A stretch of DNA of 64,000 nucleotides. It comes from Helopsaltes ochotensis. Taxonomy: Eukaryota > Chordata > Aves > Passeriformes > Locustellidae. Shown piece by piece: positions 1-12,575 of the stretch. Position numbers and translations under genes: made by a program. The notes under the pieces were generated by a model, which was not told the DNA's origin, searched no databases, and saw only the letters and a list, made by a program, of their open reading frames with translations. The stretch is taken from assembly GCA_013400155.1 (NCBI GenBank), contig VXBM01000341.1:63241-127240 (forward strand), read 5' to 3'. How positions within the stretch are numbered: position 1 is the stretch's first letter; each line of letters starts with the position of its first letter.

Positions 1-776
1 ATCTTCATTAAGGGCCTAGTGTGTAATGCTTATCAGTACATATATCAACACTGGAAGATTTAAAAGAGATTCAACAGATGGGCTGTAGCCACAACTACAT
101 TTTAGGTAGTGATGCGATTTCATGATCTTGATGAAAGTGGAATTGCTTTGAATAAGCAGAAAAGAAAGCCTAACTTTAAACAAAAAATTGTTAAATTGAG
201 TTTTGGATTTGCATCATATACTAAGCACCATCCTAAGGTTGCTCTCGTTTTAAAACTAGTTACTGTTCTTAACTAGGTTACATCTACTACAATAATGAGT
301 GATTGGGAGTTAGTCACAGGAGACAGGTTCACTTTCTACATCATTTGGTCTCTGCTTTCCTTATTTTCTAAATCACAGAAGGTCAGATACTGCTTGATAT
401 TCATACACCCTGCACAGCACAAGGAAAGTGCAAAGACCCCTCTCCCCTCATGAAACTCTGGCAACTTACAGGCTAATTGTCTGTGGGTGAATTCGACACA
501 CATTAGGTCTTTTTATACCAGAATAAACCCTCACTCCAACAAATATTAAGATCCTGAAAACACTCAGATAAGGACAAATATGTAAGAAAAAAAATAGTCC
601 CACACGCCATCAACTATGCCATCAATAATACAAAGTATTTTACACCACTTGCACCTGAGTTGAAGAGTGGAAAAGAGAGGGAGACTCTGTCAGTGCAAGA
701 GAATGATTCATGTGACCACTTTGTCTTAATTACTCAGAACAAGCAGTTTGTTGCTGTTTAGTGAAGAACAAAGACA
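1..776 (-). other. VTI1A: VTI1A 3' UTR and possible downstream flank
   Basis: This is the sequence after the TGA at 779-777 on the minus strand. No minus-strand AATAAA or ATTAAA was found down to position 1. The only variant noticed is TATAAA (plus-strand tttata near 513). The 3' UTR therefore either uses a weak signal or runs past the window edge. No second gene is visible here. In other vertebrates TCF7L2 would be the next gene in this direction; this is inferred from synteny and not seen. Confidence 0.55.
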
Positions 777-870
777 TCAGCGTCCCCTGACAGAAAAATA
801 AATAGCCATCATGGTGGTGAAGATGATGATGACTGCCAGAACAACAATCAAAATCCGGTTTTGGATGATC
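777..870 (-). CDS. VTI1A: VTI1A terminal coding exon (C-terminal membrane anchor of the Qb-SNARE Vti1a)
   Basis: Vti1a is a Qb-SNARE that pairs with partner SNAREs in fusion at the trans-Golgi network and endosomes, and it is held in the membrane by a C-terminal anchor. On the minus strand a pyrimidine tract ending in ttttttccag is followed by one base (G, completing a split codon, expected Arg) and 30 codons to a TGA at 779-777. The peptide starts IIQNRILIVVL, runs through about 21 hydrophobic residues (roughly residues 6-26) and ends YFSVRGR. From family knowledge, vertebrate Vti1a ends in the same way: a double Arg, then IIQNRIL, one membrane span and a short basic tail, with a splice junction just before the anchor. 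The SNARE helix and N-terminal domain must lie in exons beyond 64000, because I find none in the window. The paralogue VTI1B has a different anchor. A second frame across this exon is open but His/Phe-rich and does not fit. The exon call is confident; the gene name is from recognition, not a search. Confidence 0.9.
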
Positions 871-905
871 CTGGAAAAAAGCATAAGAGACAAAAAAAAA
901 CTGTA
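871..905 (-). other. 3' splice site of the VTI1A last intron
   Basis: Read on the minus strand, this is a run of nine T, then gtctcttatgc, then ttttttccag, directly before the anchor exon. It is a strong polypyrimidine tract with a consensus CAG/G acceptor. The phase it sets (one base, then ATC ATC) gives the membrane-anchor frame and no other sensible one. Confidence 0.85.
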
Positions 906-1880
906 GTGAATAAAACAAAATAAATCAAAATAGCAGAATATATATAAAAATTATAAAATCAGGTACACAAAAAAGCTGGAGAAAAGACATATGCTCACAA
1001 ATTCAGTATTCCCTCTACCATTCTGTGTATCTTGATTATTTTTTACTTCTCCCAATTTCCAGTGCTTCCAACCATATCTTTATGTAGCTATTAAATCCAA
1101 TTTCCGTATTCAAGAAAGTAGACTTTTCTGAATTATGCATACATTTATATACATATTAGAATAAATCAAGTAAATTATGTTCCAATTTATTAACCTTCTC
1201 AGAACATATGAAAAAAATAGTGTTCAGTCACTGCAATCCAAGCAGGGTGGTCTGTAATAGTAAATATCATTATATTTTTTAAAATCATTCTGAAATCTTC
1301 ACAGTGGTTTTTAATCTGAAAAGAAACAATTTATTAATTTTCAAGGGATTTTACTATTAAGGAACAAGATTTCAAGGAAACACATGTCAATGAGATACTC
1401 ACTTGTACTAAAATACCAAGGGAAAAGTACAAAAGACAGTTTTGAAGAAAAGGATGATATAAAGAAGCAAGTGTCAAACTGTGAAGCTTATGTTGTAAAA
1501 GCATCTCTTGTCTCTGTAGCATACCTTTACTTATGGTAATAGGCAATGTTACATTTCTATGCAGTATGAAAAAAATGGAGATTAGTGAAAATAAAAAGAT
1601 GCCAGAAGTAGAAAATCCTAATATTTTTCAATCATTTGTTTGGAGAAATTCCTGCTTCTAAAATCAGTCATCACATCCCCTCAGATTTTTCCAAAAATTA
1701 ATAGGTCAATTAAAATAACTAAATCGAGAAACAGTAGAATTTGAGGCATTTTCCAGGATGATTTCAGATTGTAAGAATTCACTGTTTGTTATTCCATTTT
1801 CACAGAAAAGTATGAACGTTTTCACAGGCTCTTCACAAATAGGGACTTTTGCAAAACATACTTGTACATGAAGCTTATCA

Positions 1881-1965
1881 TCAGAATTGGAGAGATATAG
1901 CAAAAAAATCCCAACAACCAAATGCAATAAAAGCACCCCGAGTTATATATTTTTTTCTCATGATT
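1881..1965 (-). other. candidate alternative terminal exon of VTI1A (weak)
   Basis: On the minus strand, tttgtttcgttttgcag is a fair acceptor. It is followed by one base (A, which would complete an Arg codon AGA in the phase used by the real last exon) and 27 codons to a TGA. The short peptide begins IMRKKYITRG and continues into a mainly hydrophobic stretch (AFIAFG ... FFAISLQF). It could be an alternative anchor-encoding end, but one 27-codon stretch is well within chance. In another frame the same DNA is open for about 76 codons from a non-ATG start (1706-1936), which shows how little an open frame means here. No conservation evidence is available. Confidence 0.2.
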
Positions 1966-1999
1966 CTGCAAAACGAAACAAAGTCTTCAAGAACCAAAC

Positions 2000-4429
2000 A
2001 ATGGTGAGGAGAGGTAAAACTGTGTTTTGAGAAGCATCAGACCAAGTACAACTTGAAGACAGGGAGCGTAATGTGTTAAAATGAGCATATTTCACACAGT
2101 GAAAGAGAGAAGAAACTCCAGAGAGCGGAGGGGAGATTTTCTTGGTAAATGTTTTTCATTTGGATGCGGGTGGATATACATATAAATTATACTGGAAAGT
2201 GTAAAGAAAAATGCAGTTTTAACCAACTCCAGCTCTCTCCTTGCTTACCCCCCACCTAAAGGAAAAGCAGTAAATGGATGGATGAAAACTGTCACATCAG
2301 ACAGACACCCTCCCCTGTGACACTCTAAAAGGACTAGCTCTCTATCCTCCTGACAGGTTACAAAATGATCACATTTGCTGACACGTCTTCCGCAAAACTG
2401 CTTTAGTGTTTGTGTCCACTTTCCTAGCAGGAGATGAATGGGCTGCTTTGTCCTCATTTATCACTTAAAGCTGAACTAAGATCTGTCTCGTTTATTTTTC
2501 CCTTCCTCACTAGAAAGGCTCAACCACAGCATTAATTCTTTCGCGATGACAGCTAATTCAAACTTAACAGGCAATATTTACTCTGCCAAAAGGATGAGGA
2601 GGAGGGAGGGATGTTTCTCACTCTTTTTTCCCAAAAAAAAAAAAAAAAAAGTGTAGCAGGCTAACAAAATAAAGCTAATTAAGGGCTTTTGGTTCTTGTT
2701 GGTTTGCACTTCAATTTAACACCTGAACTTACAAGCTTTTCTTTTGTGGTGGGGTGTGACATTCTCTGCCAAACACCTGATAACAAACGATTTGCCCAGG
2801 CAAATGCATGAAAACCAGAATATATATTTACTCACTCGCCCTCATCACTCCTGAAAGGACACTCAGCAAAATTGAAACTCAGCAGTGAAATAGATTAAAA
2901 GCATGAAAACTCTTAAAACATTCAGCCTTAAGTAATACACTGTGCAGCTGGCTTGACAACCATTTTATTTGTGGGATGTGGGCCCCAAGGCATCCATAAT
3001 GCTAATTTACAAAGGATTAACTGTGAGTGAAACTCGCTTAATCTAACACATAGTTAGGCAAAGGCATATATAACATAGTGAGTGTTTAAATCAACTCCTC
3101 CTATCTCTGCCCCACAGAAAAAATCATTGCATCGTCTGAGAAAGCAAAACTAAAGAAAAATAAAAAAAAGCATGAAGTCCCCCAAATGCTTTATTTTTAA
3201 TACCCTGTCAGTACACACCTGACTGCAAGATTATTTAATCAGTGTCCGTGTCTCTAAAATCCTTCTCAAGAAAACACTGAGTGAGGCAAGCCACCACCTG
3301 TATCTGCTAATTGAAGGTTCACTTACGGTGTGAATCTAGGAAATACATATCAAAGTTCAATTTCTAGGAATCTGAATTAGTCTGCACAGTGCAGCAAAAG
3401 AATATCATATTAAAAGGAACAAATTAATCATGAAATAGGACGGATGTTATCAACAGATTCCTACACTGAATTATTATATACTTTTAATATTCAAGCCCAA
3501 GTTAAAGATTAATTTCATATCTTTAAAAAAAGAATAACATTGAGTTTCACTGTTTTCCTTTCAAGTGAGCAAGTAAAATTAAACTAACTGCATACTGCCC
3601 AAAGGATGGGGCTGGGAGGAGAATGACAGAGGTGTTTGGCAGCAGCAGGACAGTCCCGAGGAGGACTCAGTGGTGCCTGTTGAAATCCGAGTCTGGGAGC
3701 TGCTGCTAATACAGAAAACACAAGTTCTGGGTGTCAGCACATTTCAGATCTCAAAGTCAACAGGCAAGGACGACCCTTCAGAGTAAAGGAAAAACGAAGA
3801 GGAAAGGGAGTTTTGAGTGATCCAAGACAGTCAAGCCAGCTCACAGTTGTAGAACAATGGTTGGCATTGGCAGGACCCATCTGTAGGGAGGCCTATAGTA
3901 CTGTCACAGCCAGACACTGCCAGTGGGTATTGCTCTAGGCAAAGCATCAAGGAATTTAAGTGGGGGAGGGAGTGATAATACCAAAGGAGAAGAAAATGGG
4001 GCCTAACAGTCACTACAAAAAAATCCCAAAGGCTAACATGCTCACAAGAAGCAGATGATAGTCTTTTATCTCTATTACACCTTAAATTCAACAAAATCTG
4101 GTGAATGAGGAAGCCCAGATTTTTCTTTGAAAATGCAAAGCATGTTTACAGGGTAAATAATTTAGGAAAGAATATATACTTGAAAGAAGACACCCATTGA
4201 AACATCCATGGCTAAAATGCCTGAAGGCAAAAACTTGTGCATTTGCATGCTGCATTTTATTAAGTTAGCACACTGCAGCTTTAAAAGAATGCATGGCCAA
4301 ATTAAGAGGAATGTGTGACTGAAACATCAAGGATTCCTCAAGTTTACATTATGAATCACAGTGCTGTTGATATGAGATGAATTAACCATTTAGTTGGTGC
4401 AGCTTAGGCACTGAATTCACACCAAGTTC
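2000..4429. other. intronic DNA without recognised gene
   Basis: AT-rich sequence with scattered short open frames of 60-90 codons on either strand, none with a recognisable domain or splice context. The only simple feature is an A run at 2633-2650. No confident transposon was recognised. Confidence 0.4.
2633..2650. repeat. A18 mononucleotide tract
   Basis: Eighteen A in a row after tttttccc. No retroposon body was recognised upstream, so it is annotated only as a homopolymer. Confidence 0.9.
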
Positions 4430-5060
4430 TGCTGGAGCCCTGCGCGGGAGCTCGTTAACAGCCAATGTCTACTGTTCCTTTCATACTCGAGGCTCTAGGA
4501 GCACAAGGGCTCATTCTACTTTGACTCAGAAGAGACGAAAAATCTGTGCTTTTAAACCAAGCTCCATCTAGTTTATTATGGACAGCAGCCCGAAATATCT
4601 GGGTGCAAAACCGCACAGAAACCATAACTAAAGCAGAGGCAAGGGTAACGTTAACTGACGCACTGGAAGAGCACTCTGGACTAACAACGCAGAAAGCACA
4701 TCCCTCTCCTCTCCAGTTTCCTTCTGCTCCACCTTTCCAGATGCCTGACCCTTTATCCTGGCTTCTGGTCACAGTGCCTAATCTCCAACCACTGCTGTGC
4801 TCCAGGGTGCCTCTGGCCAGTGCCAAATTCATGACACCATCTGCTTTTGGGGATCACCTCCCTTGGTGCACAGGGCGACCGCCGCTCTGCAGAACAGGTC
4901 CTGCATGCGCTACCAAACACCGATGTTCCCGGAAAATCTGTTCCCCTCACTCCTGCCCTGGCAGAAATCGTGCTGCCTTTCCACATTTCAAATCCCCAAA
5001 GGATTCGCGCCTGTCCGTGGCTTCACACACACATACGCACAATGGGTCTAACTCTGTTTG
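4430..5060. promoter_or_regulatory. CpG-enriched block, possible regulatory element
   Basis: About 20 CpG dinucleotides by eye over roughly 630 bases, far more than in the surrounding intron. Local clusters lie at 4441-4453 (tgcgcgggagctcg), 4875-4893 (gcgaccgccgc) and around 5005. Raised GC also explains the overlapping open frames on both strands here, the longest 187 codons at 4546-5109 on the plus strand, which shows no known domain. It could be an enhancer, a weak promoter or a decayed GC-rich repeat. The GC shift is visible; the function is unknown. Confidence 0.35.
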
Positions 5061-5109
5061 TGCCATGTTTAGATCTGCTCCGTATAAACACAAAGCAGCT
5101 CCCGAATAA

Positions 5110-8100
5110 GCTTTTGCAAACCTTACATTAAGGATGCCAACCGTGTTTAAACCTTTTCATAAAACTGCATTCATTAGCAGGGGAGTGCACGACATCTATA
5201 TGGGTTCAGCCTGATGTCTTGCACATGTCTTAGTGCCTGATTGACCAGCATTGAATAATGATGCCTTGCCATTAAGCACTGATGGTACAATAACAATTGT
5301 CATGAAAATTAGCAATCACGGTAACATGTTAACAAAATGCAGGATATAAACGAACCAGCGCAGACTCTGGGTGCATAAAGAGTGTGTCCTTAACTTGAGG
5401 ACTACAAATAAAATACCGCAAAAAATTTCCTACAGAAGCTCAACTCTGACACTGATACAAATGAAAAAGAAAAAAACCAAACCAAACAAATGGCTTGGGG
5501 GATCAGTTAGCACACATTCATTACAACACAGGGCTTTATTCTTAAAGGAGGCATCTTGAAAAATAGTGCCCTCAAGAACACAGCCTGATTGATGGCAGAG
5601 CACTGTCCAACAGTGTTTCACTGTAATATGTATTTATGATTTAACTAGAAGTGATTCCTATCAGTTTACTGGACAGAAAGGCTTGTTCTCTGTACACAAA
5701 ATCACATCTTAAATGGTCACTTTGAATATTTGGCTATTGCATTTTTTGTGCCCTTTTATTTCTGATTCACAGTTTTTGCTAACGTGAAAGAAACTAGGTG
5801 CATGCAAATCAGTGGCAAGTGATTTTTAAGTGTCCAATATTCATGTGCAAATCAGCAGATTCAAACACTAAGTGTGGTCCAGTCATATAGGCAAAAAACA
5901 TACCAGGCAAAATTAAATGTGCATTTATTGTAATATAGCTATAGTCACAGAGCTTCTGGACAGACACAATTATTACTATATATAAGGACATCCTTGTTAT
6001 GATGAGCTTTCAAATGGAAGCACTAAACCCCTACACAGGGGAATAAAATGTTATGATTGGTAAAGCAAAGCCTTAGATACATAATGATAAATCTCAAGTT
6101 CAGGGTATCTGGGAGCTGTTCAGTCATTCCCATCTTCAGGTTTAAGAATGCTTTTCTTAAATAAAAGCAACTGAAAAGAATGGGACGGGCTGTGGCAAAA
6201 ACATAAAGACATGGCAACTTATTGTAATAAAAGAGTAAAAGAACCCTGCCTAACAGAACTACAGCTGGCTGGAAGTATCTGACTTGAGACATTTTTCATC
6301 ATTAATGACTGAAATTAGCAAACTGAGATTAGCAAACAGAAATACCATTGAAAAAAATATCTGCATGACTTGCATATGAGTCCTTGGCCCTCTTCTAGCT
6401 GACCATGGAAAAAGTGAGGAATTTGGAAAACACTCAAGTTTTTTTCCTCTTCCCCACCACAAGCTCTGAAAATAAGTCCAAGTCTTTATGTTCTCAAGCC
6501 AGAAAACCTAATTACATTGTAATTGACATTGTCTATTTAGATGTGTAAAGGCTTTGTAGGTGGTGGAGAGGGGATGGGACTCCCCATGGCTTACTGGGGA
6601 CCAAAAAGCCACACTTCTGAAGTCTACCTTCATTCTGCAGACTGTTCCCAGCAGAAGCCTCTTTCATGTTCTCTGAATTCCTTCCCAAAGGTGCCACTTT
6701 GTAAGAACTTGGGAAAATCTATTAAAAATGTCTGAAAACTGAGCAGATAATGAAACAAAACCTTCAAAAATGGAGGGCTGGAGAATAAGAAAGGATGGGC
6801 TTTTTCTAGCAGGGTTTATTGAAAGAGTCAGGCCATACAGGGTGCCTAAGACTGTTGATAGGGCTGACAAATTGTGCAGTGCTATGTCCTCCAGCTTTAA
6901 AGTTCAGTCTTAAGGACTGAGGCTGTCTACTTGTAATAACATGGATACCAATCTCTAGTTATAATATTACACTCAAACCACATCAATGTGTTTCCACCTG
7001 GGCCCTGAATGAAAGAATGAGTCATGTAATAACAGGTGCAGGGAAGTAGTCACACTATCCCACTTTAAACATCTAAATTATATCTAGCTAATCTCTCTCA
7101 GCTCCCTGAGTCCTGCTCTGAACCTGGCCTGCCCTCCCTTTCTCCTGGCCATATATGCACCCCAGCAGTGCTGGTCAGCTAGGTTAGCTGGCTAGGTTAG
7201 GTGCCTACAACACAGGAATGAATACCTCTAAAAGCTTGAACATGAGGCCCGAGCAAGAAAGCTTGCTAGCTCTGAAGGCAAAATCGCATAGAAAGGCATT
7301 AGCATATTGCAAAGGGTGTGTAATCTCCCATTAATCAGAAATATTGCAGAGATGAAACTCACCAGTGAAGCAGAAGATGCTAATCAATAATTAGCCAGTA
7401 AAGACCTTGATCTATCATCTCCTTTTAATGGATCCGATATTTGCACATTGAATTTTGACCAGAAGCAAATATACTTTTCCTTTGACAATTTTTCTGGAGG
7501 AGTAAAAGAAAGGATATCCTTCTCTTGGCTGAATGCCTGCTGAAACACATTGGCCTTCCTTGACTCAACTATGTTTTTACCTTGCTGTGTCATCTTCTGA
7601 CAATATTGTCATAAAGAGTAAAACTTAAAATTATTTTCATTATATCTGACAGCTAAAATACTTATGGTGAGATTTAATTCATGATAGAAATCTTGCAACA
7701 CATTCCAAATGAACACCATTGGAGTACAGTGTTATTTGGTAGCCATCAGGGTTATCACGGCTTGCATGAGCTTTCTCTCAAGGAGCTGGCAGTCTCAGGA
7801 AGTCAAAATTGTACCCAGATGGTCAGTGGGGTGTGTGTAGGGAGCGAGAGTGGACTGACTGGCCTAGGAAGGGGAGAGATCTACAGGAACAACTGGAAAT
7901 CAAATATGGTAACAGGGAAAGCCTGATCGAGGACCTCATGGATGGGGGACTAAAGGTCAAAACACAAAATGGAAGGCTGCTGAAAATCTTGTACTAGCCA
8001 GATTTTTTTCATTGTTTATTTTTAAAACACATGGGAAGGCATTTCTGAAGGATGACAAGTATCCTGCTCCTGAGAGACCCTGACATGGAACTTTGCTCTA

Positions 8101-10985
8101 CACGGTTTTGACGCAATTTCAGCTTTCTCCCATCTCCATGTCCACAGAGGGAATCAATTACATTATGACTGTCACCAGGAGGCACAGTGGGGCTTCTGGG
8201 GCCACGGAAACTCACCAACCAAAATGGGAGAGGGACTAACCCATTTCATGCAAAGCACAGGCAACACCAGATCCCTTTGGCAAGTCTAAATGACAATCAC
8301 ATGCATAGTGGCAACTGCAAATGGAAGGAGTCAAGGTTGTCTTAATCTCCAACCAGCCTTTCTCAGGGTACTGAAGTATCAAGAAGAACAAATCACACAT
8401 TTAGTCACCTGAGCATGACTAAGAACCATAGGGCTTAGCAAACATTACAAGAGCTTTAGCAAGAGCTCTAAGGGAGGGTGGATAGCCCAGCTGTCGGTGC
8501 AGTGACATTCTTCAGCACGTTGGGTACACGAAACCCTGGTCCCCAAACAGTTAATAGGAAAAAAAAAAAGCCCCAAACCCCTCGCCAGCACTCAAAGCTA
8601 ATGCAATTATTTCTCCAGCAGAAGAAATGTATGCAAGCTATAAAATGACAAGAACGTACATGATCTCATATTGGCTTTCATGATAAATATAGTTAAATTT
8701 ACAATCTGTGCAATTTAAAGAAAACAAAAATGTCAAAAGTCTGCATCTTATCAACTTCCATAATCTTTAGAAGCCACTAAAAGATATCTCTTAAACAGAT
8801 GAAAGGAAGTAACGTCTTTCACCCTGCCTCAATTTAATTAATGACTAATCTACAGGTTTTAGGTGTGACAAAGCTGGATACTGGACACACACACTCTTCT
8901 TGCATTAATTTCTTCTTATTACAACATATTTGACTGGGCGTCTTTTTGTATGGCAAGTTTCCCACAAATGCCTTAACAATATTGACCTCTTTTGTAAAAA
9001 CCTGAAGGCATCTGCAGCAATTGCTCCTGAAGATGCGCTATCCAAAATGTTACCATTTCATGGCACTTCTTGAATGATAGAATAGAATTTTTTTGGTATA
9101 TATTCATTTTTTTTCAAATGCTATAAAAGAAGGGAAAACAATCATGGCTAAGGCCATTTGTGAGATGGCATTAAAAGAGCCTACTCTGAGACAGATAAAA
9201 ATAATGAGAATCTTTCTGTCAAGAAGGATTTAGAAAATATCACTAGCATTATTAAAATTTAATTTTTTACTGTGCTTTTTGGTTCCCCCTTTTCCAGTGA
9301 TAATGAGCAGGACTGCACACCTTCACAATGCTAGTACTTGTTTTGAGCAATAAATTCAGCCTTCCAGTCTGAAGACATTTCAGACAACAATTTTGACTGC
9401 TATAGGCTTATTTTTCAACCTTTTCTGTGCTTTGAGTCTTCCTGTAAAAACCAGTTCATAAGCTAATTTTCCACAAGGCCAGTGGAACAAATAAAAATCA
9501 ATTTTTGCCCAACCGGTTCAGAGAAAACCTGGGAACAGTGAAGACAGAACAGTGAAAAATAAAAAGAATCAATGTATTCACAAATGGTTTACCTGATAGA
9601 GAACTATCAAATTAGTTGTCAGGAGATACTTGCCACTATGAAAGTATTTTCTTTTCAGCATGTTACAGTATTTCTATTAGGGGAGCAGAGAAGCCTCTAC
9701 TTTGCCATGACCTCAGACACCTCGGTTTAACAACCACGTCAAGCCTCCGAAAAGCACAGGGCACAAAGTCTCAGCGCAGGAGCCCTTGCAGGTCTTGCAG
9801 CCAGAGTGACCTGCAAGCCCAAGTGGCTTAGGGTGGGTGTAAGTCTTCATGATCTCCTGGAAGGCACAGAGATTCCTGTCTCAGCGAATGCAGGGAGACA
9901 TTCATGACCTCAGGCCAACCTTGTCAAGAGGAATTTGGTCCATCAAGAGAGGGAAAAAATTGTAAAAAACACCCGCCCAGACTTCCCTCCTCTGTTAAAA
10001 CCCCAAGTGTTCAGGAGCACGCTGAAGACTAAGCAGTTTAATCTCTTGGACAGCAGAACACAAATTTCTCCAAAGATGGGAATCCCATTTGTAGACTTCA
10101 AAACTTTCAGAATCTCAAGGACAACTCAGGGCACAGGCATTAATATCGTGGCCCAATCCATTTCATCATCTTCTCCACTAATTGGGCAAGTGTTCCCAAA
10201 ACTGCCATACTGAGAAGGGATGGGATAGGTGCTCATGCCAGTCTGTCTCCAGCCAGAAAAATATGTCTGGAAAATTGATAGAAGAAAAGAATCTGCTTTT
10301 TAATACAAATTAACCATCACTGCTGTGGAAATAAAACAAATTTATAATTTACAAGCTTAAACTTTAAGGAAGCTATTTTTAAGCACCTATAATCTTCACT
10401 CTGGTATGTAGTATTTTATACACTCCTTTTTTTTTATGAGTTGGCATTAGAATGTGACTCATTTTAACAGAAAAAAAAAAAAGATTAACTACGTTACTCT
10501 GAAGTAAAGCTGCATATTACCTATTTAAAATATTGTAACATACCATGGAGACATCATTTCTAGGGCCAAACAAAACATTACTCAATGAAGAAATGGCACG
10601 AAATATAAAATATTCAGCAGAGGAAGGGTATTTGGAGCTAAGCAGTTTCACTGCCAATAAACAGCATCATAATAAATAATGTGCATGTAGGAAAAAAAAG
10701 CATACCTGTTCTTCACTATTTGAGATGCAACACCTTAGTGTGGGAAACTAATAAAGATACTACTCTTCCACGAAGCACATGCAGGGACAAACTAAAACCA
10801 CCGCACATTTTGATTCTGAATCTCTTACAACTGATGCTAATTTGCTTATGCTATCTGCCTGATTTAGAACTAATCTTCTGTAAATTAACTCCTAATGCTG
10901 TCTGAAATAATCCTCTTAATGCTGGTCTGTCTTGAGTACTTTATATCAAACACCATGAAATACACAGGCATACACAAGGCATTCA
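5110..10985. other. intronic DNA without recognised gene
   Basis: AT-rich stretch with occasional short open frames, for example 7384-7593 on the minus strand, 69 codons with no recognised domain. A short direct duplication of taggttag occurs near 7180-7200. Positions 8461-8560 have a somewhat repeat-like composition that I could not assign. No RNA gene or coding exon was recognised. Confidence 0.4.
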
Positions 10986-10989
10986 GCAT

Positions 10990-11240
10990 CTGTGGTGCTG
11001 TTGGCTGCTCAAGTGTGTTTGCTGTGCCGTGAGGGCACAAGAGGGTGCAGAGCTGCGGGGCCCTGGGGCAGCTTGGGGACGGCTCTGGTTGTCCCCTTGG
11101 AAGGGGACAGCACACCAGAGTCGTGTCCCACCGCCTCCTGGCCACCAGAGAGAAGAGGAGGCCGGCTCTTTGTCTCCTGACAAAATGGTGCAGGGAGGTA
11201 CAGCTCCATGCTCCAGAGCTCGCACCTCCAGCGGCACATT
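10990..11240. other. GC-rich block of unknown origin
   Basis: About 250 bases of high GC with around eight CpG, inside AT-rich intron. Six overlapping open frames on both strands are a by-product of the GC content. It may be a regulatory block or a decayed mobile element. None of the translations carries a recognisable motif. Confidence 0.35.
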
Positions 11241-12369
11241 ATAATGAGAAAAAGTAAACCGCTCAGGTTTAGAGATTCCTGAGCAATGAGATCTGTGTTA
11301 AACAGCACTAATTATCAGCTGGAAGCCTAATCTGATAACGGGTTTGAGAAGACAGAGACAGACCATTTTGTTTCTTCAGTGGAAGAAAATATTTTTAAGG
11401 GTGTTGATACAGCATCAGCCAGCTTAATAATTATTGTGTAGTGTGCTTATAGCTCTGTACTTAAAAATATATTTTTTCTGCTAAATCCACTGGAACAATT
11501 TTCTCCCCCAACATTAATTTAATGATAGAGCCAAAAACCTAATTGATATTGGTGAGCAATGCAATACGAACACATTATTTTCTTGGGTTTTGAAACATAA
11601 ATGGCAGATACAACTTTGACTGAATGGACATCTTTATGTTTTAGCAGACAGTTTATTGGCCCAGACTCCTACATACAACAAGCACAATTCCAAAAGCAAT
11701 ACATTTTTAATTGAAAAATTCATGTATTTTTACTATGTACAAGTAACTTTGTCAAGTAAAGGGCTTTTAAAACTATTTTAATACATGGAATGTTGTTTAG
11801 AAATTACATTCTCACCATAGCAAGTGCTTATAGGAGGCTATTAAAAGAAAAAAAAATCTATTGTTTAAATCATACTTTATTGGAACTTGCTTTTTTAATA
11901 TATTAAAGAACAGATAAAGCACAGTGATCACTGAGCCGTATGTGTCCAACAGCCCTTCAAGAGACTTGTGGAAATGTATAAAACAAGCAGTGATACAATC
12001 CTTTGCCAAACACTGTCATAAATTTTTTATTTGGCAGCTAACATTCTCACTAGCTTTCTTGGCAGCAATTGGGACCTTTAGCAAGAAAGGTGCAGGAGAA
12101 AAATACCTTGTTTAGAGATGTTTTCAACACTTTCTGGGATTTTTCAGAACTTCTGCCTGCAGCATATTTTACAACCACAGTCTCCAGTCACCTGATGAGT
12201 GGGTGGTGGTTTTAAACTTTTTTTTAAAATATAGACAGCCTAGTACTTCCCTCTGGCCTTCAGCCTAGGATGTGAGTGTGTGGAGTGGGGCTGTGTGTTC
12301 CACAGAGATACAAGTGGTTGCTCCTCTCTGTCTAGACAAAAAAACTTGAAAATAATATCAGAGTGTACC
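11241..12369. other. intronic DNA without recognised gene
   Basis: AT-rich and unique-looking. The first 150 bases (11241-11390) have the mixed composition often seen in conserved noncoding elements, but this cannot be tested from one sequence. Confidence 0.35.
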
Positions 12370-12575
12370 TTTCATTGCTCCTGATACTATCTGTATCTTA
12401 TTCCCGGGTGACAGAGAGAAATTAAAGTCAAACATATGCTGATTACTTTTGCATTTTTCTCAGGAGATATCTGCAGAAGAGCTGGTCATAGGTGCAGCTG
12501 CCCTGGCCAGCCAGTGGGTTGCTGAGAAACAGAACTGGGAAATAGATTTCTGTGCCCAGGTCCAGAGGTTTGTTT
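12370..12575 (-). mobile_element. MIR-type SINE fossil (minus orientation)
   Basis: The block tactatctgtatc, then gacagagagaaattaaagtc, matches in order the reverse of the MIR core (the pattern around tactattatcc ... cacagagagattaagtgac). The block cagaactgggaaatagattt, then cccaggtcc, matches the outer part (a gaactgggaatagaacccag-like segment). About 40 extra bases separate the two blocks. The identification is from memory of the MIR consensus. Confidence 0.5.

Noticed and set aside
730..918. 62-codon minus-strand frame rich in His and Phe over the VTI1A exon
   Set aside because: It is an overlapping frame. Reading from the splice acceptor in the other phase gives the Vti1a anchor, which fits a known family.
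1706..1936. 76-codon minus-strand frame with a plausible-looking protein sequence
   Set aside because: It lacks an ATG at its start and has stops between it and the nearest acceptor; no family recognised. Only the phase-matched short exon at 1881-1965 was kept, as a weak candidate.
4546..5109. 187-codon plus-strand open frame, the longest in the window
   Set aside because: It lies in the CpG-rich block where several frames on both strands are open. The translation is Pro/Ser/Arg-rich with no domain; best explained by base composition.
7384..7593. 69-codon minus-strand frame that reads like a protein
   Set aside because: No recognised homology, no convincing splice pair, and it is not the missing VTI1A SNARE helix.
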